From contig NZ_LGHP01000001.1 in assembly GCF_001280845.1 (NCBI RefSeq), forward strand, positions 2,690,765-2,754,764: DNA of 64,000 nt, written 5' to 3'. This DNA is from Bacillus sp. FJAT-28004. GTDB taxonomy: Bacteria > Bacillota > Bacilli > Paenibacillales > Paenibacillaceae. Of the stretch, positions 7,258 through 15,913 are shown one piece after another. The notes below the pieces were generated by a model. The model saw nothing but the letters and a program-made list of their open reading frames with translations. It had not been told where the DNA came from and made no database searches. Positions within the stretch are counted from its first letter, which is position 1. Every line of letters begins with the position of its first letter. The translations under genes were made by a program, and so were the position numbers.

Positions 7258-7764
7258 CAATTCCACGTTTTCTAAAAATTCTCGAACGTCTTTCGGAGAC
7301 TTTAAAATGATTATTTTCTTTTCATTTGATAACCTTCGAAGTTTTTCTGAGATCTTTGGTTTTTGTTTTTCTGGGTATTCCCAGACCCATTTCAGAAATT
7401 CCAGACTGACCCTTTCTTCACAACCTTCAGCCATATCCGTTCTCTTCTTGTTGCGGTACTGGAATCTTCTCTTCAACACGCGGATAATGCAGATCCATCT
7501 TGACAGATCAACAAATATGATTGTATCAGCCGCATGTAACCTAATGTCTAAAGTGCCTCCATAATTACCATCGATAATCCAACTGTCATGACTTATGAGC
7601 TCCTCCTGAACAACTTTTTGCTCGTTTTTGGGCGTGCTAATCCAACCCGGTTTCCAAAAGATTGCATCCAGATGATGAACTTCAATCGATAATATTCCGC
7701 CCAGCTTGCTAGCCAAAGTTGATTTGCCTGAACCTCCAGAACCTATAAGTACAATTTTTTTCAT
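7249..7764 (-). CDS. P-loop kinase, adenylate kinase/FlaR-like, cassette gene
   Basis: About 171 aa. MKKIVLIGSGGSGKSTLASK at the N-terminus holds the Walker A motif GSGGSGKST. The segments EVHHLDAIFWKPGW and WIIDGNYGGTL are characteristic of the adenylate-kinase-related family annotated as DNA topology modulation protein (FlaR). It likely phosphorylates a nucleotide or small molecule. The start at 7764 follows GGGGGTC; the longer frame lacks a ribosome-binding site. The stop is inside the arm of the site at 7163-7257. Confidence 0.85.
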   Translation of the reverse strand: MKKIVLIGSGGSGKSTLASKLGGILSIEVHHLDAIFWKPGWISTPKNEQKVVQEELISHDSWIIDGNYGGTLDIRLHAADTIIFVDLSRWICIIRVLKRRFQYRNKKRTDMAEGCEERVSLEFLKWVWEYPEKQKPKISEKLRRLSNEKKIIILKSPKDVREFLENVELLK

Positions 7765-7828
7765 ATTGACCCCCGTATATGTATCTAATAAACTGATTTT
7801 CACTTAATTATAAGATAGTCATAGTTAT

Positions 7829-7913
7829 CACGCTAACCTGCCCGTTAGCTTAACAGGCCGCCGATCGTACCGGCAGCCTGATGTTGTTGTGCTAACGTTC
7901 CCCATTAGAGTAG
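7829..7913. repeat. Cassette-site repeat, complete (hairpin class C)
   Basis: Left core CGCTAAC-CTGCCC-GTTAGCTTAA, hairpin GGCCGCCGA/CGGCAGCC (imperfect), right core GTGCTAAC-GTTCCCC-ATTAGAGTAG. Confidence 0.88.
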
Positions 7914-7926
7914 AAATGATGTTAAC

Positions 7927-8517
7927 TTATGATTTGAAAATGGAGTCGATGCTCGCTCTATCGTAATCTAAAATCCAGTGATTATAATTAAAGTAAAGAT
8001 TCTGGAGAGGCCCCTTTGAGTTTGAAACTATATCTAAGCCTCTGCTGTCATAAAAATAAAAGATTGTATCACGCGTTATATTTACGAAGAAGATTCTATA
8101 ACGCGAGAAGAGAAACATTGCGGCCTTAATATCTGATGCCTTGCAACCCAATACATAACGGTAAGATACCCATCCATCATCCTCTTCATCAGAAAACGCA
8201 ATGCTATTACAGTTAAGTTTTTTTAAAGTTTTCTTGTTCTTTACGCCGTTTTTAAAGACTTTTATATTGTAAGGTTTTCTTTTTCTTTGAAAGTCCAGGA
8301 ATAAAACAATAAATAATTCATCACTATCGCTATGTGCTTTTTTAAATAGATGGGTAGAACGAGAGTGAACTTGTTCTCGGTATTTCTCATCAGAAACCAA
8401 TGGATCCGGGTCTCCAATTTCAAATCGAATGCCAATATCTGCGTTATAAAATAGAGGAGATTCCAATTTCAGTCCTAGGAACTTTTCATTAAGATAACGA
8501 TCAAGTGATGCTGTCAC
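7927..8517 (-). CDS. DUF3885 domain protein, cassette gene
   Basis: A 196 aa cytosolic protein with the C-terminal signature FYFYDSRGLDIVS followed by LYFNYNHWILDYDRASID, typical of DUF3885. The family is of unknown function and is common in Bacillota, often in clusters of toxin-immunity-like genes. It starts MTASLDRYLNEKF after a GGGGG site. It ends just right of the cassette site at 7829-7913 and is followed upstream by the site at 8579-8671. Confidence 0.8.
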   Translation of the reverse strand: MTASLDRYLNEKFLGLKLESPLFYNADIGIRFEIGDPDPLVSDEKYREQVHSRSTHLFKKAHSDSDELFIVLFLDFQRKRKPYNIKVFKNGVKNKKTLKKLNCNSIAFSDEEDDGWVSYRYVLGCKASDIKAAMFLFSRYRIFFVNITRDTIFYFYDSRGLDIVSNSKGPLQNLYFNYNHWILDYDRASIDSIFKS

Positions 8518-8578
8518 TCATATCCCCCTTGCTTTACTCAAAATTCTCAATCACTTTACCATCATGAGCCACTAAAGC

Positions 8579-8671
8579 ATTATACTAACCTGCCCGTTAG
8601 CTTAACAAAGAAAGGGAGCAGTCAGCAAACTGCTCCTTGTTTCGTTTAACTATCGTTACCCGTTAGCTTAA
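8579..8671. repeat. Cassette-site repeat, complete (hairpin class B)
   Basis: Left core ATACTAAC-CTGCCC-GTTAGCTTAA, hairpin GGAGCAGT/ACTGCTCC, right core TTTAACTATC-GTTACCC-GTTAGCTTAA. Confidence 0.92.
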
Positions 8672-8719
8672 TGAAGTAGCTATTTGGAATGCTGAAACTA
8701 TACGGTAGTCAACTGAATA

Positions 8720-9232
8720 TCAAAATAACTCAACGTAATAACCGCAGCGTTCCTCATCTCTTTCAATACATTCCAATAATTCTTTTAGACTTTTTTTAGG
8801 TTTACCCAATTCTTGATTTAATGCGCCCACTACATCTTCCCAAGACAACTCCTCTTTTAAATAATATAAAACATCAACTTTACAGTCAGCAGGTAAATAG
8901 ATAGCAGGCCCAAAGCCTTTTGCAAAACGTCTCAAATCTTGGCGTAGCCGATTTTGCAAGCGTTCATCTTCTAAGAGTGTGTACCATCCTATTAAAATGT
9001 CGAACTCAAAAAAATGCTTCCCTAATATAATGTTAAAACCATGTATAGTTTGAAATTCAAGTTGACCATGAATATTAATGCGTTCTGCAAATTCATTATC
9101 TTTTTTGCAGTAAGTCCAATTCCAAACTTCTTCATCATTTTGTGTATCAAGCATAATCTCAGTGAGCTTTTTGCAAGCAAGTATCAGATCAGATCCTTGA
9201 TTTTGAAAAATAGCTGTAAAAGTTGCTCCCAT
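8720..9232 (-). CDS. Hypothetical about 170 aa protein, cassette gene
   Basis: Unrecognised soluble protein. It contains IHGQLEFQTIHGFNIILGKH and a helical C-terminus KSLKELLECIERDEERCGYY. The start is uncertain: MGATFTAIFQNQG at 9232 gives a sensible N-terminus, but the strong GAGGGGGGA stretch lies about 13 bases upstream of it, and the frame is open up to 9268. Small immunity-like proteins often look like this, but nothing here proves it. Confidence 0.65.
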   Translation of the reverse strand: MGATFTAIFQNQGSDLILACKKLTEIMLDTQNDEEVWNWTYCKKDNEFAERINIHGQLEFQTIHGFNIILGKHFFEFDILIGWYTLLEDERLQNRLRQDLRRFAKGFGPAIYLPADCKVDVLYYLKEELSWEDVVGALNQELGKPKKSLKELLECIERDEERCGYYVELF

Positions 9233-9325
9233 ATATATTGATTCGTCCCCCCTCAACCTGACATGCAAGAACTCATTTTACTGATATTACCATATAATAA
9301 AGGGAAGAGAAATCACAGAATGCTA

Positions 9326-9462
9326 CCACGCTAAACTGCCCGTTAGCTTAACTCCTAGCAGTACATCTGTACAATAATCCTTATTTTTTTAAGATATAAA
9401 AAGGAGCTGTCGCAGCAGCTCCTTCTTCGTTTGTATAGAGTCCTTGGTACCCGTTAGCTTAG
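9326..9462. repeat. Cassette-site repeat, complete, long class D
   Basis: Left core CTAAA-CTGCCC-GTTAGCTTAA is followed by the small palindrome GTACATCTGTAC, an AT-rich stretch, the hairpin AAGGAGCTG/CAGCTCCTT and a diverged right core ending CCC-GTTAGCTTAG. The 31.5 kb copy is the same class. Confidence 0.85.
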
Positions 9463-9912
9463 ATCCTTATTAAGTTTATCGAAATAAGGCTGCATATCCT
9501 TAAGCAATTGTTTATACTCAAGGCCAAGTTCATTGCTAAGATTATTAGGATCCACATTTCCATTGTCACCGTATTCCACAACAATTGAGGTCATACGCTT
9601 CATTAATTTCTCAAGCTTGGGGTAATCATCACCTAGTTCCTTTTCCCAACCAGCAAACTTTGCACTCAGGTTCAGATACTCTGTTTCAGTCACATAGTTT
9701 TTTACTGTTTCGAATGATCCGTATATTCGATCCACATGAAGACTCGCTGACACCGCAACTGCCCCGTTTGATACCGCCCTCACTTCTCCAGCGTTAATTG
9801 TGGTCTTCTCTTTGTAGACTTGATTCGGACTATCTGATGAAGAATACACTCCCCATGCAAGTAATCCAACTGTAAGTATCAAGAGACTGTAGGTTATATA
9901 TTTCTTTCCCAT
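9454..9912 (-). CDS. Hypothetical membrane-anchored exported protein, cassette gene
   Basis: About 152 aa. MGKKYITYSLLILTVGLLAW at the N-terminus is a signal anchor, followed by an extracellular region with HVDRIYGSFETVKNYVTETE and a helical C-terminus. No known family. The start at 9912 follows AGAGGTG at good spacing; the longer frame has none. The protein ends D-L-S with its TAA stop supplied by the arm of the cassette site at 9326-9462. Confidence 0.7.
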   Translation of the reverse strand: MGKKYITYSLLILTVGLLAWGVYSSSDSPNQVYKEKTTINAGEVRAVSNGAVAVSASLHVDRIYGSFETVKNYVTETEYLNLSAKFAGWEKELGDDYPKLEKLMKRMTSIVVEYGDNGNVDPNNLSNELGLEYKQLLKDMQPYFDKLNKDLS

Positions 9913-10117
9913 TTGCTGCACCTCTAATTCTAAAATAAAGATATAATTCTCTATATACATATACTACCATATATGGTTCAATTGGAAAGTACTAATGTAA
10001 AGACTTCGTTCTAAAGAATAGCTACAGGAACTGTAATGTCAGGTTTCTGTAGCTATTTCATAAGCTTTAAACTGCTAGTTATAAATAATCGTGGGCAATA
10101 TGTTTGGGGGTGCTACA

Positions 10118-10630
10118 TTGCGAATAACTTTGAAAAAAAACACTTTGGTTGGTCTTTTTATATTATACTTAGCGTTATTGTTCAATTTTATAACATTAAA
10201 GTTCTTTGGTAGTTTTGACGGTATAGAGAAAAGAATTCACTACGTTAAGATCAATAGGGCGGACGGTTATTGGAATTTTAATATTGAACCTTTCAAAACA
10301 ATTTATTTATCTTTCCGTAATTATCGACTGTTTTCAGATGAAATGGCAATAGTAATTATGGCATTGAATATATTTGCTTTTGTTCCTATGGGATTATTGA
10401 TAGCACTTCTAACTAGTAAGTCATCTTTCTTTAAGACAGTGTTTATAGCATTAGTAATAATTATCTTGATTGAAGGCATTCAATTTGTAACTTGCTTAGG
10501 TATTGCGGATATTGATGATGTATTTTTAAATGTTTTTGGTTCTATATTAGGTCATTTAATGTATATAGTGGTTTCTAAATATCAACTAATAAAAACTCAT
10601 AATAAATCATATGTGGAAACCGCCAAATAA
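10118..10630 (+). CDS. VanZ-like integral membrane protein
   Basis: About 170 aa with several hydrophobic helices (LVGLFILYLALLFNFITLKF near the N-terminus, then ALNIFAFVPMGLLIALL and LVIIILIEGIQFVTCLGIAD). The FVPMG and EGIQF segments and the IADIDDVFLNVFGSILG motif are typical of VanZ proteins, a family linked to low-level glycopeptide tolerance but otherwise poorly defined. A TTG start at 10118 follows GGGGGTG; GTG 10091 and ATG 10100 are alternatives. It is one of very few plus-strand genes in the array and has no complete cassette site next to it. Confidence 0.82.
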   Translation: MRITLKKNTLVGLFILYLALLFNFITLKFFGSFDGIEKRIHYVKINRADGYWNFNIEPFKTIYLSFRNYRLFSDEMAIVIMALNIFAFVPMGLLIALLTSKSSFFKTVFIALVIIILIEGIQFVTCLGIADIDDVFLNVFGSILGHLMYIVVSKYQLIKTHNKSYVETAK

Positions 10631-10640
10631 GCGGTTTTTT
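10619..10640 (+). terminator. Rho-independent terminator of the VanZ-like gene
   Basis: CCGC and GCGG arms around CAAATAA are followed by TTTTTTG. The hairpin overlaps the stop codon of the VanZ-like gene. Confidence 0.75.
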
Positions 10641-10717
10641 GTTTTGTTAGTGAATTATTTAATGAGATGATTTTTAATATAATTTAGAAATCATTACCAC
10701 ATAAGGAGAAAGTCACA

Positions 10718-10813
10718 ATGAAAGAAGCTTCAATAAAACATATGCATGAATTAAGAGAAAAGTCTTTAGCAAAAGCATGCATGGTGCACTTAAAAGTGAC
10801 ACATCCAACATGA
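10718..10813 (+). CDS. Possible 31 aa small protein or truncated gene
   Basis: An open frame of 31 codons beginning MKEASIKHMHELREKSLAK, with a good AAGGAGA ribosome-binding site eight bases upstream. The abrupt end and loss of pattern after codon 21 suggest a gene truncated by a later insertion or deletion. The rest of 10631-11005 holds only a short repeat motif and a decayed cassette site. Confidence 0.3.
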   Translation: MKEASIKHMHELREKSLAKACMVHLKVTHPT

Positions 10814-10894
10814 GTTGGTGTGGTGTGTATCTTTCTGTTCTATGATTGTAGCTCCTCGCTGCCATTGCTCCATCACGAATTCGGTGTGAGCAAA

Positions 10895-10914
10895 AAATAA
10901 AGTATTAGACTGTC
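10895..10914. repeat. Short dispersed motif AAAATAAAGTATTAGACT
   Basis: The same motif occurs at 10895, 25681 (shortened to AAAATAAAGTATTAG) and 30302. Each copy lies at the edge of a truncated gene, suggesting the end of an unidentified mobile element. Confidence 0.5.
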
Positions 10915-10943
10915 CCCAGGTAGCCGTGGACGAGAAAATAAAG

Positions 10944-10991
10944 TCCTAAACTGCCATTGTTTTATTGAGCTAACGTGTCCCGTTAGCTTAA
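10944..10991. repeat. Cassette-site repeat, right core with left relic
   Basis: Right core ATTGAGCTAAC-GTGTCCC-GTTAGCTTAA is intact. A decayed left core (CTAAACTGCCATTG) is directly adjacent with no hairpin, as if the centre had been deleted. Confidence 0.75.
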
Positions 10992-11005
10992 CAACTAATA
11001 CTGAA

Positions 11006-11704
11006 TTACTTATCACTTATATTGGTTATATTGCGATAGTAATTGTCAATTAGCAGAAACGGCTCATTTTCTTCTTTTGCTTTAATTTTAAATCCATAGA
11101 CAATATCCTTGCTAGCATCAGGCTGTTCTAATCCATTTATTTTGATGTTACTTACAGAGAGTTCTGTATTAACTAGAATTATCTTATTAATTTCTAATTT
11201 ACTTACCTCTCCATCATAATTACTTTCTTGTTTTTTCATATGAATAAGTGGTTCCATCCATTCAATAGTATAATTAACGTTCCCTTTATTTTTAATCTTG
11301 AAGTCATAAGATTTTCCGTTTAGTTTTGTCCCATTGAGCTCCAAATCCATGCCTGCTTGCGTCAGACCCTTTATGACTGAAACAATAGATCCATCTTTCT
11401 TACTAATAAAATAAGCGGCGGCAGGTGCATTTTTTATTAGTGGATTATAAATTGCGTCAATATCAACCTGCCACACCTTAATGTCTTTATTTTCTTTCGA
11501 AGAAAAAAAGTATCTCTCACTTGTTTTTGTGTTAAAGCGATTCCAAATTTCCGCATTTATATAACCATCTTTTTTTGCTTGTAAAAGGGCTATTTTCTCA
11601 GCTATTTCTAATGAAATAGGCGTAATTCTATTATTGTATATGATGAACATACTCACGAATAACATTGTAAATAAGATGCCAAAGACATAATAGGATCTTT
11701 TCAT
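11006..11704 (-). CDS. Hypothetical membrane-anchored extracellular protein, cassette gene
   Basis: A 232 aa protein with an N-terminal signal anchor (YYVFGILFTMLFVSMFIIYN) and a large extracytoplasmic part. The region EKIALLQAKKDGY resembles the start of PepSY-like segments, but the match is weak. The C-terminal half is beta-rich with repeated KINGL/ELNGT-type turns. An AAGGAGGAAT site precedes the ATG. It ends close to the right core at 10964-10991 and is preceded by the site at 11786-11881. Confidence 0.7.
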   Translation of the reverse strand: MKRSYYVFGILFTMLFVSMFIIYNNRITPISLEIAEKIALLQAKKDGYINAEIWNRFNTKTSERYFFSSKENKDIKVWQVDIDAIYNPLIKNAPAAAYFISKKDGSIVSVIKGLTQAGMDLELNGTKLNGKSYDFKIKNKGNVNYTIEWMEPLIHMKKQESNYDGEVSKLEINKIILVNTELSVSNIKINGLEQPDASKDIVYGFKIKAKEENEPFLLIDNYYRNITNISDK

Positions 11705-11785
11705 AATTCCTCCTTAGACCTTAGTAGCAAAAGAAATACTCCTTGCTTCACTCTAGTATGTTAACGAAATATATTCCACTTGTTT

Positions 11786-11881
11786 TTGAATTATCCTGCC
11801 CGTTAGCTTAATGAAATGAGCAGGCCATCGCTGCGCCTGCTCATCCATGTGTTATTCAACTATCGTGTCCCGTTAGCTCAA
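11786..11881. repeat. Cassette-site repeat, complete (hairpin class A)
   Basis: Left core GAATTATC-CTGCCC-GTTAGCTTAA, hairpin ATGAGCAGG/CCTGCTCAT, right core TTCAACTATC-GTGTCCC-GTTAGCTCAA. The 150 bases between it and the next gene hold nothing recognisable. Confidence 0.92.
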
Positions 11882-12031
11882 TAAAGTTCTATTAATCATC
11901 CATTTATCATTTCCCATTATTCTATCAATTATATGATTTGCCCCCCAAACTGCAGTTGTTTCTAAACTGAGGATCAGGCGCTACATTCTTTTAAAAAATG
12001 GGATGAGCCGCGTCTTCTTTAGTTTTCCATT

Positions 12032-13015
12032 TCATAACGCTAAAGAATAACTTTGTGGTATAGTTACGAATTCATTTCGAACCTCATTCGGGAGCACGCT
12101 TGAAATCGTACCAAATGAATCTCCGTCCTCTTTTTTGTAACCAGTCTCTGTATACTTTCCATCAACATCGATGCGTCCTGATCGCCAGACCGAATTCCCG
12201 TACATTTCATAGTAGTTATAGAGAAAAGACTTTTTAATTTTTGGTGTTGGTCCTGTGCGGTCCTTAAGATTATCCGCAAATAATTGTTCAATGGCATTGC
12301 CTTCTACTTGTTCAACGTGAGCCTGCCAAGTGACCACGAAAAAATCAGCCTTATACTCAAAAAAAGTTATGGTTTCATTGTTTTCGATCAAGAAAAATCG
12401 CAGCGCCTCTCCTTCAGGAAACAGATATGCTACGCTTGAAGCAGGTTGAATCGTTTTCAAAGGCGGGTGCTCATAATTGCGTAAACCGTATGCACTCGTA
12501 TTAGCGCTTAAGATGGATCTGCTTCTCGACAAGTCACCCGATAATATCTGAGCGAAGAAATTCTCATTGTACATACCTGCATACGGCGAATGGATCGAGA
12601 CGGTATTGTTTTTGTAGTCCACCTTGTAGTCGAGCTGCTGTGAAATGAACCGCAAAGGTACATATACGCGACTATTGATGATTCTCACTGTAACATCCAA
12701 TGAAACGCCGCCACTCAGCTCACTAGCGGCACTATTCTCAATCCATGCTGTCTTTTTTCCGACAGTCAGCGAAGCTTTCTTTGACCACTTGGAAACGATA
12801 GCAGTTTTCTGTTGTTGATTCCACTCGACTGACGCGCCGAGCGATTCTGAGACGGTACGAAGCGGAACCAGCACCCTGCCTTGAACGATAACAGGTGCAC
12901 TGTCTGTTTGCACCTGCTTGTTCTTTACCTTAATACTGATATTTTCGGCCGCAAGAGCAGACGAACTAAAACAAATCATGCCAATAACGGCGCACGAGGC
13001 AATAAGCTTTTTCAT
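12032..13015 (-). CDS. Exported protein with copper-amine-oxidase-like N-terminal domain
   Basis: A 327 aa exported protein. The signal peptide (MKKLIASCAVIGMICFSSSA) ends at about residue 22. Residues about 25-145 hold two copper-amine-oxidase N-terminal-type repeats (PF07833): VQGRVLVPLRTVSESLGASV and NSRVYVPLRFISQQLDYKVD. These are extracellular scaffold domains very common in Paenibacillus. The remaining C-terminal region (about 150-327) is unrecognised. An AAGGAAG site precedes the ATG. It is larger than most cassette genes but lies between two cassette sites. Confidence 0.85.
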   Translation of the reverse strand: MKKLIASCAVIGMICFSSSALAAENISIKVKNKQVQTDSAPVIVQGRVLVPLRTVSESLGASVEWNQQQKTAIVSKWSKKASLTVGKKTAWIENSAASELSGGVSLDVTVRIINSRVYVPLRFISQQLDYKVDYKNNTVSIHSPYAGMYNENFFAQILSGDLSRSRSILSANTSAYGLRNYEHPPLKTIQPASSVAYLFPEGEALRFFLIENNETITFFEYKADFFVVTWQAHVEQVEGNAIEQLFADNLKDRTGPTPKIKKSFLYNYYEMYGNSVWRSGRIDVDGKYTETGYKKEDGDSFGTISSVLPNEVRNEFVTIPQSYSLAL

Positions 13016-13105
13016 TTAGTTCAACTTCCTTTTTTCTTGTAATCAATACAACATTGATTGTCGCAAACTTTTGCAATTTCAACCATGGTAATTATTGAAA
13101 GCCAA

Positions 13106-13201
13106 TGCAACTAAACTGCCCGTTAGCTTAATAAAGAATGGGAACAGCTGCAGCAGCAAACTGCCCCTTATTTGTTCAACTATCGTTACCCGTTAGTTTA
13201 A
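13106..13201. repeat. Cassette-site repeat, complete (hairpin class B)
   Basis: Left core AACTAAA-CTGCCC-GTTAGCTTAA, hairpin GGGAACAG with CTGCCCC, right core TTCAACTATC-GTTACCC-GTTAGTTTAA. Nearly identical to the copy at 62983-63077, 50 kb away. Confidence 0.92.
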
Positions 13202-13227
13202 TGATCCTTTTCACCATTCTAATCATT

Positions 13228-13689
13228 CTATTTAACAAAAGGTGGCTTTTCACCAGACAATAAATCCTCAAAGAAAAGCATGTGGTCGGGATAGAGATTA
13301 TTCGGTAGCGAATGAGTCGAGAAAAATTTAGTTTCTAACGATTCGTCGGAAGTATGTAATTCACCTTCAAAATCATTACAAGTAAAAATGATTTGGACTA
13401 ATGAAGTTTGATCTCCATTTCCGAAAACCTTTTCAATATTTGAATACATGCCGAACAACTCCATCTTGCCAAGTCGTATTCCAGTTTCCTCGTAGACTTC
13501 TCTTCGTGCAGTATCTTCAATCTTCTCACCAAGTTCCATGAAACCACCTGGAAGTCCCCAATAACCATTGTCTGAACGACGATGTAATAGTACTTGATAA
13601 TTTTCATTAAAGACAATAGCCCCTGCTACCACCATAATTACTTTAGTATTACCAACTAATCGCCGTAAACCTTGAATGTAATCTGCCAT
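13228..13689 (-). CDS. Nudix hydrolase, cassette gene
   Basis: About 153 aa. The Nudix box is intact: GGFMELGEKIEDTARREVYE followed by ETG, with the REXXEE catalytic core that binds Mg2+. Family members cleave nucleoside diphosphates linked to another moiety; the substrate cannot be inferred. The start at 13689 (MADYIQGLRRLVGN) is chosen because AGAGGTG lies just upstream; the longer frame includes that site. Nudix enzymes are common integron cargo. Confidence 0.88.
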   Translation of the reverse strand: MADYIQGLRRLVGNTKVIMVVAGAIVFNENYQVLLHRRSDNGYWGLPGGFMELGEKIEDTARREVYEETGIRLGKMELFGMYSNIEKVFGNGDQTSLVQIIFTCNDFEGELHTSDESLETKFFSTHSLPNNLYPDHMLFFEDLLSGEKPPFVK

Positions 13690-13787
13690 AGTGTCACCTC
13701 TCAATTCATAGAATAAGTGACCTTATTATATTCTTTTAATAACTGGTTATAAATGGAGGATTGTGTTTCTAATATGGAATTTTGTTA

Positions 13788-13835
13788 TTAAGCATAACTG
13801 CCCGTTAGCTTAATGCCCAGCAGTACATCTGTACC
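13788..13835. repeat. Cassette-site repeat, left half, class D
   Basis: ATTAAGCATAA-CTGCCC-GTTAGCTTAA followed by the GTACATCTGTAC palindrome seen in the class D copies at 9.3 kb. The right half is absent; the Tn3-family element begins 53 bases further on. Confidence 0.8.
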
Positions 13836-13888
13836 AAATACCCTATTTTGTGAGCATGTTACCTCGTAGATACCAAAACGCACTAAAC

Positions 13889-13926
13889 GGGGTCCCGTCA
13901 ACATTTTAACGAAAATATACGCTAAG
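13889..13926 (+). repeat. Left terminal inverted repeat of the Tn3-family element
   Basis: 38 bases, starting GGGGTCCCGTCAACATTTTA. Mirrors 17251-17288 with a single mismatch at position 10. Confidence 0.95.
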
Positions 13927-13956
13927 CCTTAGTATGTGACCGGCTTAGCGTTTTTT
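13919..13956 (+). terminator. Hairpin with T run at the left transposon end
   Basis: ACGCTAAGCC pairs with GGCTTAGCGT and is followed by TTTTTT. The left arm is part of the inverted repeat. Confidence 0.5.
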
Positions 13957-14000
13957 CTTACTCTAAGCCCAATAGTCCGGGCATAGCCCGGACCAACCGG

Positions 14001-14836
14001 TCATTCAACTTCCTGTTGTTTCAACGGGCGTAATGAATTAAGAGACGTATTCTGCCTGAAATTGAATTTGTATTCGCCTAAGAAATTGATGTGCTCCCAT
14101 CCGAGCGGAGAAATGTGGTTTAGTAGTTCTTCCTGAAGCTTTCCTTGTTTTTTGTGGTGTTCTGTCGCTTGCTGGAGATAGACGGTATTCCAAACGCTAA
14201 TTGCATTGATGATAATGTTCAGCGCACTTGCCCGTTGAAGCTGGTCTTGTAGCGCACGTTCTCGCAGCTCGCCGTGTTTGCCGAAGAAGATCGCTCTGGC
14301 CAACGCATTCATGGCTTCCCCTTTATTCAACCCCCGATGGATTTTTCGCCGCAGCGCCTCGCTAGAAAGATAATCCAAGATGAAGATCGTTTTCTCGATA
14401 CGCCCCATCTCTCGCAGCGCGGTAGCCAAACTGTTTTGTCTTGCATAGGAACCGATTTTACCCATAATGAGTGATGCTGAAACGGTGCCTTCCCGGATGG
14501 AGTGAGCCAGCCGGAGAACATCGTCGTAGTTTTCCTGAATGATCTTTTTATTAATCTGCCCGCGAAGCAGCTTCTCCAATTTAGGAAAATCGGAAGGTTT
14601 CCCGATAGCGTAGAGCTTGGAATCAGCCAAGTCGCGTAAGCGCGGCGCAAAGCGAAATCCGAGCAAATGCGTTAAACCAAAGACTTGATCAGTGTAACCG
14701 GCTGTATCCGTATAATGCTCCTCGATGGCCAAGTCCGTTTCATGGTGGAGCAAACCGTCGATGACGTGTACGGCATCCCCATCCCGAGCGTTCGTATTGA
14801 TGACTTTCGTGTAGAACGTGGAAGGAAGCGGAATCT
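14001..14836 (-). pseudogene. tnpA: Tn3-family transposase (TnpA), C-terminal remnant
   Basis: About 275 codons remain of a protein normally near 1000 residues. The segments FYTKVINTNARDGDAVHV, YTDTAGYTDQVFGLTHLLGF and LNKGEAMNALARAIFFGKHG match the catalytic DDE domain of TnpA; the second and third surround catalytic Asp and Glu residues. Reading frame breaks at a TAG near 14834-14836, before which the N-terminal three quarters are missing. No start codon is credible. The deletion abuts the regulator gene, so cargo replaced transposase sequence. Confidence 0.93.
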
Positions 14837-14901
14837 AAGAAGTAGCGCGTAAAGAGCCAACTTATGTGGAATCGGTCATATATGCCGAGATGAGACCTTT
14901 A

Positions 14902-15813
14902 TCAGGAATAGTTCTCCATCATTTGATATAAATAATTTCGAAAGTCTTCAACATAAGTTTTGGGCTCTACAACTTTTAGATGAGTGCCGAAGCTTGCTAA
15001 AAATTGAAATCCCATATGATTTTGTGGGACATAAATAGTTGCTAATAAAAGTCCAGAACGATGGTCTTCAATACTTCTTCGACCATACCTTTCGATGATT
15101 TGATCTTTTATGCTAGGCGATATCCATGCCTTAATCGTGACGAATTGCGGTAGATAACTTGCTTCGTGTCCTTGCTCTGACCAATCGTCTCTAGGATGAA
15201 ACGGGTGTTCATCCATAGTAATATGATCGATCCGAGATAACTTGAATGTTCGATATCCCTGTTGATGTAAACAGAATCCTTTCAAGTACCAACTCGATTC
15301 GCTAAAATGCAGCTCATAGGGCTCGACCATTCTATTCGTTACAGCCCCGTTCTTATCTGTATAATCAATCGAAACCAGCCTCTTTTTTGAAATGGATTCT
15401 TGACATGTCTTTAAGGTTTCAAGAATCTCGGACCGACCTTCCCAATCATAAAACGACAGTTGAATGGAACGATTTAGAGACAATGGACTAACCATTGCCT
15501 CTATTTTTTTTATTGTTCTTTCAACTTCTTCAGTACGGAGGATTTGTTCCAATCCGCCGAGCGCAGTTAATATATTCTGTAAATCGGAGCTGCTTAAAAG
15601 GCGTTTATCAACCTTGTATTCATCCATTATGCCGTAGCCCCCTTTGACCCCATGGACAGAGTAGATCGGGATGTTCGATAAGCTCAATGTTTCCATATCG
15701 CGAAGGATCGTTCTTTTGGAGACATTGAATAGTTGGGAGAATTCCGTTGTAGAAACAACCTCTTTTTTCAGCAATATCATGATAATCGAAATGAGTCTCT
15801 CCACTTTGTCCAT
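14902..15813 (-). CDS. YafY-type transcription regulator (HTH plus WYL)
   Basis: A 303 aa regulator. Residues about 1-60 form a winged helix-turn-helix of the HTH_11 type (LISIIMILLKKEVVSTTEFS, FNVSKRTILRDMETL). Residues about 140-215 are the WYL domain (SIDYTDKNGAVTNRMVEPY then ESSWYLKGFC), followed by the WCX C-terminal extension. WYL domains sense ligands or nucleic acids. It is transcribed away from the hydrolase at 15914, and the shared intergenic region holds a palindrome, so it probably controls that gene and itself. Confidence 0.9.
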   Translation of the reverse strand: MDKVERLISIIMILLKKEVVSTTEFSQLFNVSKRTILRDMETLSLSNIPIYSVHGVKGGYGIMDEYKVDKRLLSSSDLQNILTALGGLEQILRTEEVERTIKKIEAMVSPLSLNRSIQLSFYDWEGRSEILETLKTCQESISKKRLVSIDYTDKNGAVTNRMVEPYELHFSESSWYLKGFCLHQQGYRTFKLSRIDHITMDEHPFHPRDDWSEQGHEASYLPQFVTIKAWISPSIKDQIIERYGRRSIEDHRSGLLLATIYVPQNHMGFQFLASFGTHLKVVEPKTYVEDFRNYLYQMMENYS

Positions 15814-15846
15814 AATTGCCCTCTTTTTTTTACATGATTTCAGAAC

Positions 15847-15866
15847 GGTGACACTTAGATGTCACC
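15847..15866. promoter_or_regulatory. Candidate operator between regulator and hydrolase
   Basis: Perfect 7 bp arms GGTGACA and TGTCACC flank CTTAGA. The palindrome lies in the 100 bp divergent intergenic region, just upstream of a TATACT-like -10 for the hydrolase gene, which is a typical repressor position. Confidence 0.6.
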
Positions 15867-15913
15867 TTTTATCCATTATACTACAAGTATCACAAGAAGG
15901 AGGTTTTAATTCA

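Noticed and set aside
15671..15913. Longer N-terminus of the epoxide-hydrolase-like protein
   Set aside because: It overlaps the divergent regulator gene and the operator; AAGGAGG supports ATG 15914.
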